Translations under genes and position numbers: made by a program
Notes under the pieces: generated by a model
The model's input: the letters and a program-made list of their open reading frames with translations, nothing else
Database searches by the model: none
Told to the model about the DNA's origin: nothing
NCBI RefSeq assembly: GCF_900537085.1
Contig: NZ_UNRE01000003.1
Coordinates: forward strand, 1 to 64,000
Length of the DNA stretch: 64,000 nucleotides
DNA from: Agarivorans sp. Alg241-V36
GTDB taxonomy: Bacteria; Pseudomonadota; Gammaproteobacteria; Enterobacterales; Celerinatantimonadaceae
Direction: 5' to 3'
In this document: positions 21,197-32,284 of the stretch, piece after piece
How the letters are laid out: each line of letters opens with the position of its first letter
Position numbering within the stretch: the first letter of the stretch is position 1

Positions 21197-21652
21197 TTAT
21201 TTGTAGGCCCTACGTGCGCACATTATTTCGCCGCTACATACCACTTCGCCCTCAACTTTGGCGACACAGCTAAATTTGCCGATGCCACGACGATCGCGCA
21301 ATAATTCAACTTCAAGGTGCAATACGTCACCAGGTCCAACCGGCTTTTTGAAGCGGGCATTATCAATACCAGCAAAATAGTAAAGCTCGTTATCAGCTGG
21401 CTTAGTAGTAGATTTAAACGCTAAGATCCCAGTACATTGGGCCAATGCTTCAAGAATCAACACACCGGGGAAAACCGGCTGCTGAGGAAAGTGGCCAGTA
21501 AAAAACGGTTCGTTAAACGTTACATTTTTAATGGCGTGTAGCGTTTTACCTTCTTCAAAATCCAATACCCGATCTACCAACAAAAATGGGTAGCGGTGAG
21601 GCAATAGCTCCATGATATCTTGAATTTCTAAGCGGTTAAGTTGTTTAGTCAA
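21197..21652 (-). CDS. fabZ: 3-hydroxyacyl-[ACP] dehydratase FabZ
   Basis: Hot-dog-fold dehydratase of type II fatty-acid elongation. It is 151 aa with [18 protein letters not shown] near residues 16-33 (catalytic His in PHRYPF), [20 protein letters not shown] (catalytic Glu) and the tail CARRAYK. The start is TTG at 21652 with AGGAA upstream; no ATG precedes the active site in a suitable place. It draws on the same hydroxyacyl-ACP pool as LpxA and LpxD, its operon neighbours. Confidence 0.97.
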   Translation of the reverse strand: MTKQLNRLEIQDIMELLPHRYPFLLVDRVLDFEEGKTLHAIKNVTFNEPFFTGHFPQQPVFPGVLILEALAQCTGILAFKSTTKPADNELYYFAGIDNARFKKPVGPGDVLHLEVELLRDRRGIGKFSCVAKVEGEVVCSGEIMCARRAYK

Positions 21653-21666
21653 AATCTGTTCCTAAT

Positions 21667-22692
21667 TTAGTCAGCTTCAGCGCTGTTTTTGCGCTCTAAG
21701 CTTACAATGCGTTTATGCATCTCATCGATTTGAGATAGGCGAGCCATCGACTTTCGCCATTGTCGATTAGCTTGGGTAGGCATGCCGGAAGAATACGTTC
21801 CAGGTTCACGAATTGATTTAGTGACCATAGAATAACCGGTGATAGTCACTTGGTCGCATACCTCGATGTGACCATTAATGCCAACACCACCACCTATAAT
21901 GCAGTACCTACCAATACTTGTGCTACCTGCAATGCCGGTTGTACCAGCGATGGCTGTTCCGGTGCCAATAGTCACGTTGTGAGCAATATGTACTTGGTTA
22001 TCGATAATCACGTTGGAAGCAATTTCAGTATTATCCAGTGCGCCACGGTCTATCGCAACCGAAGCGCCGATTTCAACTTTGTCGCCAATAATCACTGTGC
22101 CCAATTGCGGTATTTTCACCCATTGGCCTTGCTTATTGGCATAACCAAAACCGTCACAACCGATCACGGTATTACTTTGAATTAAGCACTGTTGGCCGAT
22201 TTGAACTTCGTGGTAGATGCTGCAATTGGCCCACAGTTTTGTATTTGCGCCAATCTTGGCATTTTTGCCAATAAAGCAACCTGCTCCTATTTGAGCTCCA
22301 TTGCCTAAAACAGCACCGCTTTCGATAACTGCATTCGCACCAATAGATACGCTATCCCCTATTCTAGCGCCATCTTCGATAACAGCAGATGGGTGAATAC
22401 TGCTTGCGCAAGCTGGAGTGGTATCTAGTAATTGCGCTAATTGAGCGTAACTCACATAAGGGTCTTCGCTAATTAGGGCATTACCTGGAAAAGCATCGGC
22501 ATAACTTTTCGACAAAATAAGCGCGCCAGCTTTGCTAGTGGCCAGCAAAGGTTTGTACTTTGCGTTAGTTAAAAAGCTTATTTCTTGCGCCCCGGCTTTT
22601 TCAAAGGGAGCAATATTAGCAATAACTAGCTCGGGATCACCCTGAAGGGTAAGCCCGAGTTGCTCAGCGATTTGGCCAAGGCTTAGTGTCAT
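21667..22692 (-). CDS. lpxD: UDP-3-O-(3-hydroxyacyl)glucosamine N-acyltransferase
   Basis: Third acylation step of lipid A synthesis. It is 341 aa (E. coli 341). An N-terminal uridine-binding domain (1-100) has ISFLTNAKY. A left-handed beta-helix runs about 100-300 with the catalytic His region DNQVHIAHNVTIG, followed by a C-terminal helix. Many IGxN/IGxG hexapeptides are visible. It starts at ATG 22692, two bases after skp. Confidence 0.98.
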   Translation of the reverse strand: MTLSLGQIAEQLGLTLQGDPELVIANIAPFEKAGAQEISFLTNAKYKPLLATSKAGALILSKSYADAFPGNALISEDPYVSYAQLAQLLDTTPACASSIHPSAVIEDGARIGDSVSIGANAVIESGAVLGNGAQIGAGCFIGKNAKIGANTKLWANCSIYHEVQIGQQCLIQSNTVIGCDGFGYANKQGQWVKIPQLGTVIIGDKVEIGASVAIDRGALDNTEIASNVIIDNQVHIAHNVTIGTGTAIAGTTGIAGSTSIGRYCIIGGGVGINGHIEVCDQVTITGYSMVTKSIREPGTYSSGMPTQANRQWRKSMARLSQIDEMHKRIVSLERKNSAEAD

Positions 22693-22694
22693 AG

Positions 22695-23204
22695 CTACTT
22701 ACTCTTACTCACTTGTTGAACAACCTGTTTGGTAATATCCAAAGAGTCAGATGCATACGCTGTCGCATCTAAAGGCAATACTAAATCGTAGCCCTGTGCT
22801 TTAGATACTTCAACAACCGCGTCTTGAACTTTTACCATTAATTTTTGTTGCTCTTCAGCACCACGACGGCGTTGGTCTTCTTCTAAGTTCTTACGCTTAA
22901 GTTTGTATTCAGCCTGCATAGTTTCAAGCTGACGGGTAATTTTAGTCACTTCCTGCTGACCTAGCAGCTCTCCATCTTTTTCGCGCTTGTCATAAAGACG
23001 CTGCATTTCAGCTTCCAAGCCACGAACTTCCTGCACGCGCACTTCAAATTCGTCTTTTAAGGTTTTTTGCAGAGTGTCACGCTGAGGCAGTTGCTGAAAA
23101 ACTTCAGCAATATTAATCACAGCAATTTTTGTATCAGCTAGTGCACTAAAACTTGGGGTTACGATAGTTGCAGCAAGGGCTACAGCAGCAATAAGTTTTT
23201 TCAA
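22695..23204 (-). CDS. skp: Periplasmic chaperone Skp (OmpH)
   Basis: Trimeric jellyfish-shaped chaperone that carries unfolded outer-membrane proteins to the Bam complex. The signal peptide (KKLIAAVALAATIV...ALA) is followed by the mature start DTKIAVINIAEVFQ and a long charged coiled coil (about 50-130) forming the tentacles. The start is chosen at TTG 23204 because AGGAG lies eight bases upstream and the product begins MKKLIAAVALA. An upstream TTG at 23225 has no ribosome site. Length is 169 aa. It sits between bamA and lpxD. Confidence 0.95.
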   Translation of the reverse strand: MKKLIAAVALAATIVTPSFSALADTKIAVINIAEVFQQLPQRDTLQKTLKDEFEVRVQEVRGLEAEMQRLYDKREKDGELLGQQEVTKITRQLETMQAEYKLKRKNLEEDQRRRGAEEQQKLMVKVQDAVVEVSKAQGYDLVLPLDATAYASDSLDITKQVVQQVSKSK

Positions 23205-23228
23205 AAGATTTACTCCTAAAATCAAAAG

Positions 23229-25658
23229 TTAAAAAGTTTGGCCAATATTAAATGAGAAGGTTTCTGAACGGTCCCCTTCGTAACTCTTTATTGGCTTAGC
23301 TAGCGAGAATACCAGAGGTCCCATTGGAGAGAGCCATTGAACAGACACACCAACTGAAACGCGAATTCGGTCCGGTGATGAATAATCACCAAAACGGTCA
23401 CAATATCTAATACATTGCATTTGACTATACCGTTCATAATCAAACTCGGTATCCCAAACCGTACCAAAATCCATAAACGCAGTGGTACGAACTTGACGAA
23501 TGTAGGCTTCATCAAGAAATGGAGTTGGGAAGATAAGCTCTGCTGAACCTACTGCCAAGGCGTTTCCGCCCACCGAATCATCTGATGCAGTGACGTACGA
23601 GCTGCCGTTATTATCCACTAAATAAAGCGCACGAGGTCCCACTGTATTTGAACGGAACCCTCTTAAAGAGGAGTAACCGCCGGCATAAAAGTTTTCGAAG
23701 AAAGGCAAAATTTGATCGTTACCTTCAATTTGCCCATAACCATTACCGTAGCCAACTTTACCGCGCACCGCGAAGGCCCAGTCGTGGTTAGTAGTAATAG
23801 GGAAGAAATGACGTGTATCAAAGCTCATTTTAAAATACTGAACGTCAGAACCAGGAATGGTTATCTTTGTATCGAATTTCTGCGAAGAACCTGCCGTTGG
23901 CATGGAACCGTTATTTAAAGTATTACGACTCCAACCCAAGGTAGTATCTAAGGAGCCAAAGGTTAATGAACCATCATCATTTCGGTGCGGGGCGTAAATA
24001 TCCCAAAATTGTTGGATCTGCGCATAAGCATTTAACTGGGAAATCTTGTTTTGCTCTAAACCTAAGCTGGCACTTAAGCGGTTGTATTCATTAACCGGAA
24101 AGCCTAGAGTGCCGCGCAAACCGATAGTTTCATTGTTGTAGTCAACAATATCGGCTTTGGATGCTTCAAAGTCGGTGTAGTAGAAACGACCACCAAAACT
24201 AACACCATCTTTAGTAAAATAAGGGTCAGTAAAGTTCACATCAAAGTTCTTAGAGTATTTGTTAGTACTTACGTTAATACCCGCTCGGTTACCTGTGCCC
24301 AAAAAGTTATCCTGCTGCACGCCAGCAGACAGGCTTAAACCAGATTCAGTACCGAAGCCTACACCAGCATTAAACGAACCCGAAGGCTGCTCTTTAACCG
24401 CAAAGTTCACATCCACTTGGTCATCGGAGCCTGGAATTTTCACCGTCTCAACATCAACGGTTTCAAAGAAACCTAAACGGCTTAAACGCGCTCTAGATTG
24501 CTCAACCAAACGGCTTGATAACCAAGTACCTTCCATTTGACGCATTTCACGACGAAGTACTTCATCTTTAGTGATGGTATTGCCACTCACGTTAATTCGA
24601 CGAACGTAAACACGGCTACCTGGGTCTATATTGATGTTAAGAACGACAGTTTTATCTTCATCGTTAATTACTGGGAAAACATTAACCTGAGGATAAGCGT
24701 AGCCGTAGCGACCCAAGAACTTAGATAGCAACTCTTCAGTTTTAGTCACTTCGGCTCCGCTATAGGTGTCGCCTTGATTAATGCTCACCAAGCCATTTAA
24801 CTCTGCGCTCTTATCTAGCAGGTTACCGGCCAACTCGACTTTCTCTACTTTGTAGATTTCGCCTTCGTCAACATTAATGGTAATGTAAATGCCTTTCTTA
24901 TCGGGCGTTAAAGCGACTTGGGTAGAGTCAACTTTAAAGCGAATATAACCGCGGTCATAATAAAAGCTATTAATGGTTTCTAAGTCACCCGCTAGCTTTT
25001 GCTTTTGATACTTTTGGTCAGCTAATACATTCCACCAAGGCGCGCTGTCGGTGAGCGACATACGTTTAATTAGCTCACCAGAAGAAAACTTTTGGTTACC
25101 AATAATGTTAATTTGTTCAATTTCCGCAGACAAACCTTCTTGGAAGTTAAACTTCAAATCAACTCGGTTACGCGGCAAGGGCGTAACAATCGCTTTAACG
25201 CGCGCACTGTACTTACCAACGCTGTAATAAAAGTCTTCAAGACTTTTTTCAATATTGCGAAGGTTAGTTTTATCTAAAGGCTCACCAATTTTGATACCCG
25301 ATGAACGCAAAGACTCTTCAAGCTGTTCTGTTTTGATGTCCTTGTTGCCGGAGTATTCAATATTACTAACGGTAGGTCTTTCAAGAACTTTGAATACCAA
25401 TGCATCGCCGTCGCGGAAAACTTGCACGTCCTCGAAATTGCCACTGCGATACAAGCGCTTAATACTGTCACTAACTTGAGAGCTTTCCACCTCGTCGCCG
25501 ATTCGTAAAGGAATTTGCAACAACGCCGCACCCAAAGATACCCGTTGTAATCCCTCGATCCGAATATCTGCAACAGTAAACGCCGAATTTCCAGCGGCGA
25601 GAGTCGTTCCGGAGATGCAGGCTAGTAAAAGTCCAACAACCAACTGCTTTTTGAACAT
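23229..25658 (-). CDS. bamA: Outer-membrane protein assembly factor BamA
   Basis: Essential Omp85-family insertase of the BAM complex, 809 aa. The signal peptide ends near residue 21 (TTLAA), five POTRA domains span about 24-424, and a 16-strand beta-barrel spans about 430-809. The conserved loop-6 motif is in [16 protein letters not shown]. The C-terminal strand ends in Phe (FNIGQTF), the usual OMP signal. It follows rseP by 27 bp and precedes skp by 24 bp. Confidence 0.98.
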   Translation of the reverse strand: MFKKQLVVGLLLACISGTTLAAGNSAFTVADIRIEGLQRVSLGAALLQIPLRIGDEVESSQVSDSIKRLYRSGNFEDVQVFRDGDALVFKVLERPTVSNIEYSGNKDIKTEQLEESLRSSGIKIGEPLDKTNLRNIEKSLEDFYYSVGKYSARVKAIVTPLPRNRVDLKFNFQEGLSAEIEQINIIGNQKFSSGELIKRMSLTDSAPWWNVLADQKYQKQKLAGDLETINSFYYDRGYIRFKVDSTQVALTPDKKGIYITINVDEGEIYKVEKVELAGNLLDKSAELNGLVSINQGDTYSGAEVTKTEELLSKFLGRYGYAYPQVNVFPVINDEDKTVVLNINIDPGSRVYVRRINVSGNTITKDEVLRREMRQMEGTWLSSRLVEQSRARLSRLGFFETVDVETVKIPGSDDQVDVNFAVKEQPSGSFNAGVGFGTESGLSLSAGVQQDNFLGTGNRAGINVSTNKYSKNFDVNFTDPYFTKDGVSFGGRFYYTDFEASKADIVDYNNETIGLRGTLGFPVNEYNRLSASLGLEQNKISQLNAYAQIQQFWDIYAPHRNDDGSLTFGSLDTTLGWSRNTLNNGSMPTAGSSQKFDTKITIPGSDVQYFKMSFDTRHFFPITTNHDWAFAVRGKVGYGNGYGQIEGNDQILPFFENFYAGGYSSLRGFRSNTVGPRALYLVDNNGSSYVTASDDSVGGNALAVGSAELIFPTPFLDEAYIRQVRTTAFMDFGTVWDTEFDYERYSQMQCIRYCDRFGDYSSPDRIRVSVGVSVQWLSPMGPLVFSLAKPIKSYEGDRSETFSFNIGQTF

Positions 25659-25685
25659 AAGAAAAAAGAACGTCCTATTTAATTG

Positions 25686-27038
25686 TTATAAGCGCATAAA
25701 ATCATTAAAAATAGCAAGACTCATCAAAGCCATCACTAACACTGCGCCAATCCTAAATCCAATTTCCTGCACACGCTCTGACACGGGTTTACCAGTAATG
25801 CCCTCAATGGCAAAAAATACCAGATGACCACCATCTAGCACTGGCAAGGGAAACAAATTAATAATGCCTAAGTTGATACTTACCAAGGCAACAAAACCTA
25901 AAAAATACACCAAGCCGTAGTCGGCAGTAGCTCCAGCACCTTTAGCGATAGATATTGGACCGCTAAGGTTATCTAATGAAACCACGCCTGTCACCAATTT
26001 ACCGATCATAGATACGGTCAATTTGCTTAAATGCCAAGTTCGTTCGAGAGATTTACCAAACGCATCAAAAACGCCGTAATGCAAATCAATTCTATATTTT
26101 TCTGGAAACTCGGAGACTTCAGGTGCCAAACCTACATAGCCACTTTCTTTTCCTTGGTACTCTCTAGCTTCCGGAGTCATAGTTAGCTGTACTGAGCGAC
26201 CCAAACGCTCCACATCAACAACAATTGGCTGATGCGGCCTTGCTTGAACATAAGTAACAAAATCTTGCCAAGCAGCCAGTTCAACGCCATCAAGCGCCAA
26301 GAGTTTATCACCTTCTAACAAGCCAGCTTCTGCGGCGGGCTTACCATCAACTACTTTAGCCACACTCATCGAGATAGTCGGGCTAAATGGCTGCAAGCCT
26401 ATACTAATAATTGGGCTTTGCTGCTCACTGTCTAATTGCCATTGGCGGATGTCTAAATATGCTATTTGAGTTTGTTGGGTTTCGGTGTCTTGCACTTCGA
26501 CAGCCATGGACTCATTGCCTAGCTGACTCACTAAGGCTAAATTAACGCTTTCCCAATCAAGCGTTTGTTGGCCGTCAATCATGATAATTTCGTGACCCGC
26601 TCTAAGCCCTGCTTGCTCTGCAATACTGTTAGGTGCAACACCACCAAGAACCGGTTTCACTGACGGCACACCAATAACAAACATTAACCAGAAGGCCAAT
26701 ATAGCCAACAAGAAGTTCGCAATAGGACCAGCCGCAACAACTGCACTGCGCTGAACCAATGTTTTATTGTTAAAAGCTTGAGAACGAAGCTCGGCAGGCA
26801 CTTCAGCAACTCGTTCATCGAGCATTTTTACGTAGCCACCGAGTGGAATCATTGCCACGACATATTCAGTACCATCTTTGGCTGTTTTACGCCAAAGAGC
26901 TTTACCAAAACCTATTGAGAAACGCTCGACTTTAACACCACAACGGCGGGCAACCCAAAAGTGGCCAAACTCATGAACCGTTACCAAGATGCCCAAGGCA
27001 ATAATAAAAAAGCTGGTGTTCCAAATCACTTCGTTCAT
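25686..27038 (-). CDS. rseP: Site-2 intramembrane zinc protease RseP
   Basis: Inner-membrane metalloprotease that cleaves RseA after DegS, releasing sigma-E, and also clears signal peptides. It is 450 aa. The zinc motif HEFGH lies at about 23-27 in TM1, two PDZ domains in the middle, and the third ligand motif LPVLDGGH near 395. TM segments are at both ends. Its ATG overlaps the ispC stop by four bases (ATGA). Placement next to bamA and skp fits envelope-stress control. Confidence 0.97.
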   Translation of the reverse strand: MNEVIWNTSFFIIALGILVTVHEFGHFWVARRCGVKVERFSIGFGKALWRKTAKDGTEYVVAMIPLGGYVKMLDERVAEVPAELRSQAFNNKTLVQRSAVVAAGPIANFLLAILAFWLMFVIGVPSVKPVLGGVAPNSIAEQAGLRAGHEIIMIDGQQTLDWESVNLALVSQLGNESMAVEVQDTETQQTQIAYLDIRQWQLDSEQQSPIISIGLQPFSPTISMSVAKVVDGKPAAEAGLLEGDKLLALDGVELAAWQDFVTYVQARPHQPIVVDVERLGRSVQLTMTPEAREYQGKESGYVGLAPEVSEFPEKYRIDLHYGVFDAFGKSLERTWHLSKLTVSMIGKLVTGVVSLDNLSGPISIAKGAGATADYGLVYFLGFVALVSINLGIINLFPLPVLDGGHLVFFAIEGITGKPVSERVQEIGFRIGAVLVMALMSLAIFNDFMRL

Positions 27039-28237
27039 GCACAGATCCTTTTAACCGCTGCATCAGCATGCATTCGCGCCCTTTGGTCGACCTCTAGTAA
27101 AACTGAAAGTTCAGTTTCGGCGCCCATATAACTTTGTTTATCCAAGCAAGTGGCGACAACTTCGGCAATCTGGGTGAATTTTATTCGTTCTGCCAAAAAA
27201 GCTTCCACGGCAACTTCGTTAGCAGCGTTTAAGCAAGTGGTTGCGGTTTGGCTTTCGTAACAGGCATCGATAGCTAGTTTCAAACAAGGGTATTTAGCGT
27301 AATCGGGTGGAATAAAGCTTAGTTCGCCGATGCTGAAAAAATCTAAGGCTTCTACCCCAGAAACTTGCCGTTGTGGGTACGCCATTACATGGGCAATTGG
27401 CGTAGCCATATCAGGTTGACCCATTTGCGCCAACACCGAACCATCGCAGTACTGCACCATAGAATGAATAATTGACTGGGGGTGAATAATTACGTCTATT
27501 TGATTAGGCTGAGTATTAAATAAGCGTTTAGCTTCTATGTACTCTAAACCTTTGTTCATCATGGTGGCAGAATCGACAGAAATTTTTTGCCCCATCGACC
27601 AATTAGGGTGGGCGCAAGCCTGTGCCGGGGTAACCGAAGACAAGCTGTCTAAGTCATTGTATCTGAAAGGCCCGCCTGAACCAGTAAGTAAAATTTTGCT
27701 TACGCCAGCGTTAGACAAATCACAATAACCAAGCTGCTGTTGCACTTGTTCCGGCATGCATTGAAATATAGCATTGTGCTCACTGTCGACCGGTAGAATT
27801 TGAGCACCGCTTTTTCTGGCAGCTTCCATGAAGATAGCGCCACTCATTACCAAGGCTTCTTTATTGGCCAACAACACGGTTTTACCCGCCTCTACTGCGG
27901 CCAAGGTCGGCAGCAAACCAGCAGCACCAACAATGGCAGCCATCACCAACTCAACTTCAGAGGCCTTCACGAGCTCAGCTATAGCCTTGTCACCACTAGG
28001 CACTTCTACCTTAAGAGATTCGGCTTTAATCGCTTCTCGTAGTTTGTGATTACTAGCTTCGTCGGCCATTAACGCGTATTGAGGCGAGAACTCGCGGCAA
28101 ATGTCCAACATAGTGGCGAGATTTTTACCACCAGTCACACCAAATAAAGAAAAGCTCTGAGGATTTTCGCGGATGACTTTAAGGGTACTACTACCAATCG
28201 ACCCAGTAGCGCCAAGAATAACCAATTGCTTGCTCAT
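27035..28237 (-). CDS. ispC: 1-deoxy-D-xylulose 5-phosphate reductoisomerase
   Basis: NADPH-dependent enzyme forming 2-C-methyl-D-erythritol 4-phosphate in the MEP isoprenoid pathway. The N-terminal dinucleotide fold starts with [21 protein letters not shown] and [11 protein letters not shown] (metal and substrate site), LTGSGGPF and [13 protein letters not shown] follow. The ATG at 28237 gives 400 aa; a TTG directly before it would add one codon. Unlike E. coli, where dxr precedes uppS, the gene here lies between cdsA and rseP. Confidence 0.97.
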   Translation of the reverse strand: MSKQLVILGATGSIGSSTLKVIRENPQSFSLFGVTGGKNLATMLDICREFSPQYALMADEASNHKLREAIKAESLKVEVPSGDKAIAELVKASEVELVMAAIVGAAGLLPTLAAVEAGKTVLLANKEALVMSGAIFMEAARKSGAQILPVDSEHNAIFQCMPEQVQQQLGYCDLSNAGVSKILLTGSGGPFRYNDLDSLSSVTPAQACAHPNWSMGQKISVDSATMMNKGLEYIEAKRLFNTQPNQIDVIIHPQSIIHSMVQYCDGSVLAQMGQPDMATPIAHVMAYPQRQVSGVEALDFFSIGELSFIPPDYAKYPCLKLAIDACYESQTATTCLNAANEVAVEAFLAERIKFTQIAEVVATCLDKQSYMGAETELSVLLEVDQRARMHADAAVKRICA

Positions 28238-28243
28238 CAAGGA

Positions 28244-29086
28244 CTACATCCAATGAAGGAAGAAAAAAGCAAATACCGGCATCGCTGCGGTCATGCTATC
28301 TATTCGGTCAAGCAAACCACCATGACCAGGAAGCAAACTACCGCTGTCTTTTATACCAGCTTGTCGCTTAAACATACTTTCAACTAAATCGCCCACCACC
28401 GAGGCTAGAACGGTAAAGCCACTGGCAATCACTAATACCCACTCTTTACCTTCAGGTATGTCTAAGAAGATAAATGCGCCAACCGTAACCAAAGCCGCGA
28501 CGGCCAAACCACCTAACAAACCTTCAATGGTTTTCTTCGGGCTAACGTTTTTAGCCAACTTGCGTTTGCCAAAACGCTTACCAGCAAAGTAAGCCCCAGT
28601 ATCTGCCGCCCAAACTAGCAAAAGTACATACAGCACCCAAGCACCACCAACAGCTGGATTACCTGGGTCAACAGAGCGCAAAAAGACGAGTGACCAAAAG
28701 AATGGAAGTAGCACTACAAGCCCAACCAGCAACTTAAATGCGCTGCTGTTGTGCCAAAATGTCGCCGAATGAGGGTAACGCGAAAGCAAATATAAACTGC
28801 TTAGCCAAGCTGCGACAGCAAGCCCCAACATGGCGCTAAACCAAGTTGATTGCGCGAGGCTATCTAGCGGAAGTTGCCATAAGCTCAAACCAAAAACCAA
28901 AGAAAAGACAACAAAAAAACTCAAGCGTTTTGAGCCTTGATCAGACACTACTCTAGCCCACTCTCTGGCTGCCAACACCAGCACCAAAGCAAATACCACC
29001 GCTAAGCCAAACAACGGTAACATGAAAATTGCAGCTAGGGCCAAAGGCGCTAATATCAGCGCCGTTATGATTCTTTGCTTAAGCAA
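28244..29086 (-). CDS. cdsA: Phosphatidate cytidylyltransferase
   Basis: Inner-membrane enzyme making CDP-diacylglycerol from phosphatidate and CTP. About eight TM segments are visible, and the C-terminal family signature [21 protein letters not shown] is complete. The TTG at 29086 is preferred: GAGG lies six bases upstream and the product starts [12 protein letters not shown], like E. coli MLKYRLISAF. An in-frame ATG at 29098 would use the ribosome site as coding sequence. It overlaps the uppS end by eight bases. Confidence 0.93.
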   Translation of the reverse strand: MLKQRIITALILAPLALAAIFMLPLFGLAVVFALVLVLAAREWARVVSDQGSKRLSFFVVFSLVFGLSLWQLPLDSLAQSTWFSAMLGLAVAAWLSSLYLLSRYPHSATFWHNSSAFKLLVGLVVLLPFFWSLVFLRSVDPGNPAVGGAWVLYVLLLVWAADTGAYFAGKRFGKRKLAKNVSPKKTIEGLLGGLAVAALVTVGAFIFLDIPEGKEWVLVIASGFTVLASVVGDLVESMFKRQAGIKDSGSLLPGHGGLLDRIDSMTAAMPVFAFFFLHWM

Positions 29087-29870
29087 AATGATCCTCATTT
29101 TTTTGATTATCTATCAACAAAGCTTGTACCTGTTCCCCAGTACAACCAAAGCGACGCTCGCGGCTAACAAATGCGGCAATGGCCTCGCCAAACGCATCGT
29201 CGTTAAAATCTGGCCACAGCACATCACAAAAGTAAAGCTCTGCATAAGCGGTTTGCCATAACAAAAAGTTACTAATTCGGTGATCGCCACCGGTGCGGAT
29301 TAATAAATCCACGTCGCCCACGGTATCGCTATCCATTAATGCTGAGATATGCTCTTCACTAATGTCTTGCGCATCTAAACGACCTTTTTTAACTTGCTCT
29401 GCAAGTTGTTGGCTGGCGTTCACAATGTCCCAACGGCCACCGTAGTTGGCAGCAATATTTAGCACTAAGCCATCGTTTGCTGCAGTTTCATTCTGAGCAA
29501 TGGCGATACGTTTTTGTAATTTGTCACTAAAGCGAGAAGTATCACCAATAATTCTTAGTTGTACATTATTGTTTTTCAGTTTTTTAACTTCTCGTTGCAA
29601 AACTGTCAAAAACAAGTTCATTAAGCTTGACACTTCTTCTTCAGGGCGTTGCCAGTTCTCGCTGCTAAAGGCAAACAAGGTTAATGACTCTACGCCAAGT
29701 TGAGTGGCAAAACTCACTGCCCGCCTTACGGACTTCACCCCTGCTTGATGGCCAAACATGCGCAATTTACCGCGCTGCTGAGCCCAGCGTCCGTTACCAT
29801 CCATAATGATGGCAACGTGCTTTGGCATAGCATCTTTCACGGCTAACTGCTGCGCTTCAGGTAAGGTCAT
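29079..29870 (-). CDS. uppS: Undecaprenyl diphosphate synthase
   Basis: Cis-prenyltransferase producing the C55 lipid carrier for peptidoglycan and O-antigen. It is 263 aa with [17 protein letters not shown] (catalytic Asp and phosphate-binding Arg) near residues 18-34, SSENWQRP, and the C-terminal [20 protein letters not shown]. It starts at ATG 29870. A terminator-like hairpin separates it from frr, so it may have its own promoter inside frr or rely on read-through. Confidence 0.97.
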   Translation of the reverse strand: MTLPEAQQLAVKDAMPKHVAIIMDGNGRWAQQRGKLRMFGHQAGVKSVRRAVSFATQLGVESLTLFAFSSENWQRPEEEVSSLMNLFLTVLQREVKKLKNNNVQLRIIGDTSRFSDKLQKRIAIAQNETAANDGLVLNIAANYGGRWDIVNASQQLAEQVKKGRLDAQDISEEHISALMDSDTVGDVDLLIRTGGDHRISNFLLWQTAYAELYFCDVLWPDFNDDAFGEAIAAFVSRERRFGCTGEQVQALLIDNQKNEDHFA

Positions 29871-29890
29871 AATTCACTACTCTTACTTAC

Positions 29891-29917
29891 AAAAAAAAAC
29901 CGTGTAACAAGACACGG
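29891..29917 (-). terminator. Terminator/attenuator between frr and uppS
   Basis: On the minus strand a 6-bp stem CCGTGT/ACACGG with a 6-base loop (29900-29917) is followed by nine Ts (29891-29899). It lies 22 bp after the frr stop. This is a plausible Rho-independent terminator of rpsB-tsf-pyrH-frr, with partial read-through into uppS. Confidence 0.75.
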
Positions 29918-29939
29918 CTATTTTCAATCGATGATTCGA

Positions 29940-30497
29940 TTAAACTTCCAGCAATTCAGCTTCTTTTGCGGCTAAAGCTTCATCAACTTGCTTAACTGCT
30001 GCATCAGTGATTTTTTGAATTTCGTCTTGAGCGCGACGATCATCATCTTCACCAATTTCTTTTTCTTTAAGTAATTCTTTTACGTCACCATTGGCGTCAC
30101 GACGAATGTTACGAATAGCAACACGCGCTTGCTCAGCTTCTGCGCGAACAATCTTGATTAAGTCACGGCGACGCTCTTCAGTAAGCATTGGCAGTGGAAT
30201 ACGAATTAGCGTACCTGCAGAAGAAGGATTTAAGCCTAAGTCAGAACTCATAATGGCTTTTTCTACTGCGCTAATTAAGCTCGCGTCAAATACGGTTACT
30301 GTTAGCGTACGCGAATCTTCAGTCGATACATTACCAACTTGATTTAACGGCGTGTCTACACCGTAATAAGGCACCATTATGCCGTCTAGGAGGCTTGTGT
30401 GGGCGCGGCCAGTACGAACCTTAGACATTTGAGACTTTAAAGACTCAATGCTTTTACCCATGCGTGTTTGAGCATCTTGTTTGATTTCGTTAATCAC
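29940..30497 (-). CDS. frr: Ribosome recycling factor
   Basis: With EF-G, splits post-termination 70S ribosomes. It is 185 aa, with the three-helix-bundle sequence including [21 protein letters not shown], the [16 protein letters not shown] domain II region and [14 protein letters not shown]. The start is GTG at 30497 ([11 protein letters not shown]. coli MISDIRKDAE), preceded by TAGGGA. It follows pyrH by 11 bp. Confidence 0.98.
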   Translation of the reverse strand: MINEIKQDAQTRMGKSIESLKSQMSKVRTGRAHTSLLDGIMVPYYGVDTPLNQVGNVSTEDSRTLTVTVFDASLISAVEKAIMSSDLGLNPSSAGTLIRIPLPMLTEERRRDLIKIVRAEAEQARVAIRNIRRDANGDVKELLKEKEIGEDDDRRAQDEIQKITDAAVKQVDEALAAKEAELLEV

Positions 30498-30508
30498 GAT
30501 AACTATCC

Positions 30509-31258
30509 CTACTCTGTTTCTGTTTTATTTGATACGTGACAGATAGTGGTGCCTTCATCTGCGCCCATAACAACATTCTTCAAACTGCCTGGTTTATTCA
30601 TGTTGAATACACGAATTGGCAAGTTATGGTCACGCGCTAAGGTGAATGCGGCTAAATCCATCACTTTTAATTCTTTGTCTAGTACTTCAGCGTAATCCAG
30701 CTCACTGTATAGAGTGGCTGCAGGATCTTTTACAGGGTCGGCAGTATATACGCCGTCTACTTTAGTGCCTTTTAGCACCGCTTCAGCTTCAATCTCAATG
30801 CCACGTAAACAAGCAGCAGAGTCTGTAGTGAAGAATGGATTGCCCGTACCCGCTGAGAAAATAACAACTTTACCGGCTTTCAAATTGCTAATCGCATCAG
30901 CCCAGTTGTATGAATCACACACGCCATTTAGCTCAATGGCCGACATTAAGCGTGCATTTACAAAATTTCTGTGTAACGCGTCACGCATAGCTAAACCGTT
31001 CATTACGGTTGCTAGCATGCCCATGTGGTCGCCTACCACGCGGTTCATCCCTGCTTTCGCAAGGCCTTCGCCCCGAAACAGGTTACCACCACCAATAACT
31101 AGACCAACTTGGATACCTAATTCTACTAACTCTTTGATTTCAAGAGCCATACGGTCCAATACTTTAGGGTCAATACCAAAACCTTCATCACCCATTAGGG
31201 CTTCACCTGAAAGTTTTAAAAGAATGCGACGATATGCAGGTTTAGGATTGGTGCTCAT
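30509..31258 (-). CDS. pyrH: UMP kinase
   Basis: Hexameric bacterial uridylate kinase (UMP to UDP) of the amino-acid kinase family, 249 aa. [13 protein letters not shown] lies near residues 10-22, GGGNLFRG is in the phosphate loop, and [16 protein letters not shown] is the acceptor-site region. It starts at ATG 31258. It lies between tsf and frr, the universal order in gammaproteobacteria. Confidence 0.98.
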   Translation of the reverse strand: MSTNPKPAYRRILLKLSGEALMGDEGFGIDPKVLDRMALEIKELVELGIQVGLVIGGGNLFRGEGLAKAGMNRVVGDHMGMLATVMNGLAMRDALHRNFVNARLMSAIELNGVCDSYNWADAISNLKAGKVVIFSAGTGNPFFTTDSAACLRGIEIEAEAVLKGTKVDGVYTADPVKDPAATLYSELDYAEVLDKELKVMDLAAFTLARDHNLPIRVFNMNKPGSLKNVVMGADEGTTICHVSNKTETE

Positions 31259-31293
31259 AGCGATGATGTTCTCTCTTATTTAAGAATACAAGA

Positions 31294-31318
31294 AGGTTGC
31301 GGCATGATACCGCAACCT
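31294..31318 (-). repeat. Intercistronic hairpin between tsf and pyrH
   Basis: Inverted repeat AGGTTGCGG (31294-31302) and CCGCAACCT (31310-31318) with a 7-base loop, 15 bp after the tsf stop. There is no T-run on the minus strand. Probably a partial terminator or mRNA 3'-end stabiliser that lowers expression of pyrH-frr relative to rpsB-tsf (inference). Confidence 0.7.
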
Positions 31319-31333
31319 GAAGAACAACTAAAA

Positions 31334-32182
31334 TTACTTTTTAGCTGCAGCGATTTGTGCAGCAACTTCTGCAGCAAAATCTTCTTCTTTCTTCTCAATG
31401 CCTTCGCCAACTTCTAGACGAATGAAACCAGCAACAGAAGCACCTTTCTCTTTCAAGATAGCGCCAACAGTTTTCTTAGGCTCCATGATGAACGCTTGAC
31501 CTGTTAATGAGATTTCGCCGGTGAATTTCTTCATACGGCCAGTCACCATTTTCTCGGCGATCTCAGCAGGTTTACCTTCGTTCATAGCGATTTCGATTTG
31601 TAGTTTTTTCTCTTTCTCTACAACGTCAGCTGGTACGTCATCAGGAGATAAAAACTCAGGCTTAGAAGCAGCTACGTGCATAGCAACTTGCTTTAGCGTT
31701 TCAGCGTCAGCTTCACCTGTTACAGCAACACCAATGCGCTCACCGTGACGGTAAGAAGCAATAGGAGCACCGTCTAAGTACTCAACACGACGAATTGAGA
31801 TGTTTTCACCGATTTTAGCAACCAGTTGAACACGCTCTTCTTCGAAGTTTGCTTTCAAAGTGTCGATGTCAGTTTTTTCTGCAGCAGCAGCTTCGGCTAC
31901 TTTTTCAGCGAAAGCTGTGAAGTTAGCATCTTTGGCTACGAAGTCAGTTTGACAGTTAACTTCTAGTAAGGCAGCGAAACCCGCGCCTTCTTTAATAATA
32001 ATTGCGCCGTCAGCTGCAATGTTGCCTGCTTTTTTAGCCGCTTTAGCAGCACCGCTTTTACGCATATTATCAATCGCTAACTCGATGTCACCATCAGTTT
32101 CAGTCAACGCTTTTTTACAATCCATCATGCCTGCGCCGGTACGGTCGCGCAGTTCTTTTACTAGGGCAGCAGTAATTGCCAT
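31334..32182 (-). CDS. tsf: Elongation factor Ts
   Basis: Guanine-nucleotide exchange factor for EF-Tu, 282 aa. The N-terminal UBA-like domain has [16 protein letters not shown] near residues 10-25. The core includes the [10 protein letters not shown] loop that contacts EF-Tu. It starts at ATG 32182, 102 bp after rpsB and behind a perfect 22-bp palindrome. Confidence 0.98.
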   Translation of the reverse strand: MAITAALVKELRDRTGAGMMDCKKALTETDGDIELAIDNMRKSGAAKAAKKAGNIAADGAIIIKEGAGFAALLEVNCQTDFVAKDANFTAFAEKVAEAAAAEKTDIDTLKANFEEERVQLVAKIGENISIRRVEYLDGAPIASYRHGERIGVAVTGEADAETLKQVAMHVAASKPEFLSPDDVPADVVEKEKKLQIEIAMNEGKPAEIAEKMVTGRMKKFTGEISLTGQAFIMEPKKTVGAILKEKGASVAGFIRLEVGEGIEKKEEDFAAEVAAQIAAAKK

Positions 32183-32216
32183 TTGTTTGATCCTCGACTG
32201 TTTATCGGATAAAACT

Positions 32217-32238
32217 CAGGGGACAAGCTTGTCCCCTG
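32217..32238 (-). terminator. Palindromic attenuator-type hairpin between rpsB and tsf
   Basis: A perfect 22-bp palindrome: arm CAGGGGACAAG followed by its exact complement, folding to a 9-bp GC-rich stem with a 4-base loop. On the minus strand it is followed by AGTTTTA, a short T-run, so it could terminate weakly. rpsB-tsf in E. coli also has an intercistronic hairpin. Confidence 0.65.
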
Positions 32239-32284
32239 CTAATCATCAAGCTTACTCAGTATAAATGCAGTTTATTGCATTTAA

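Noticed and set aside
20396-22692. lpxA and lpxD hexapeptide repeats as possible DNA repeats or a gene duplication
   Set aside because: The periodicity is the protein beta-helix; the genes are ordinary, distinct members of the lipid A pathway.
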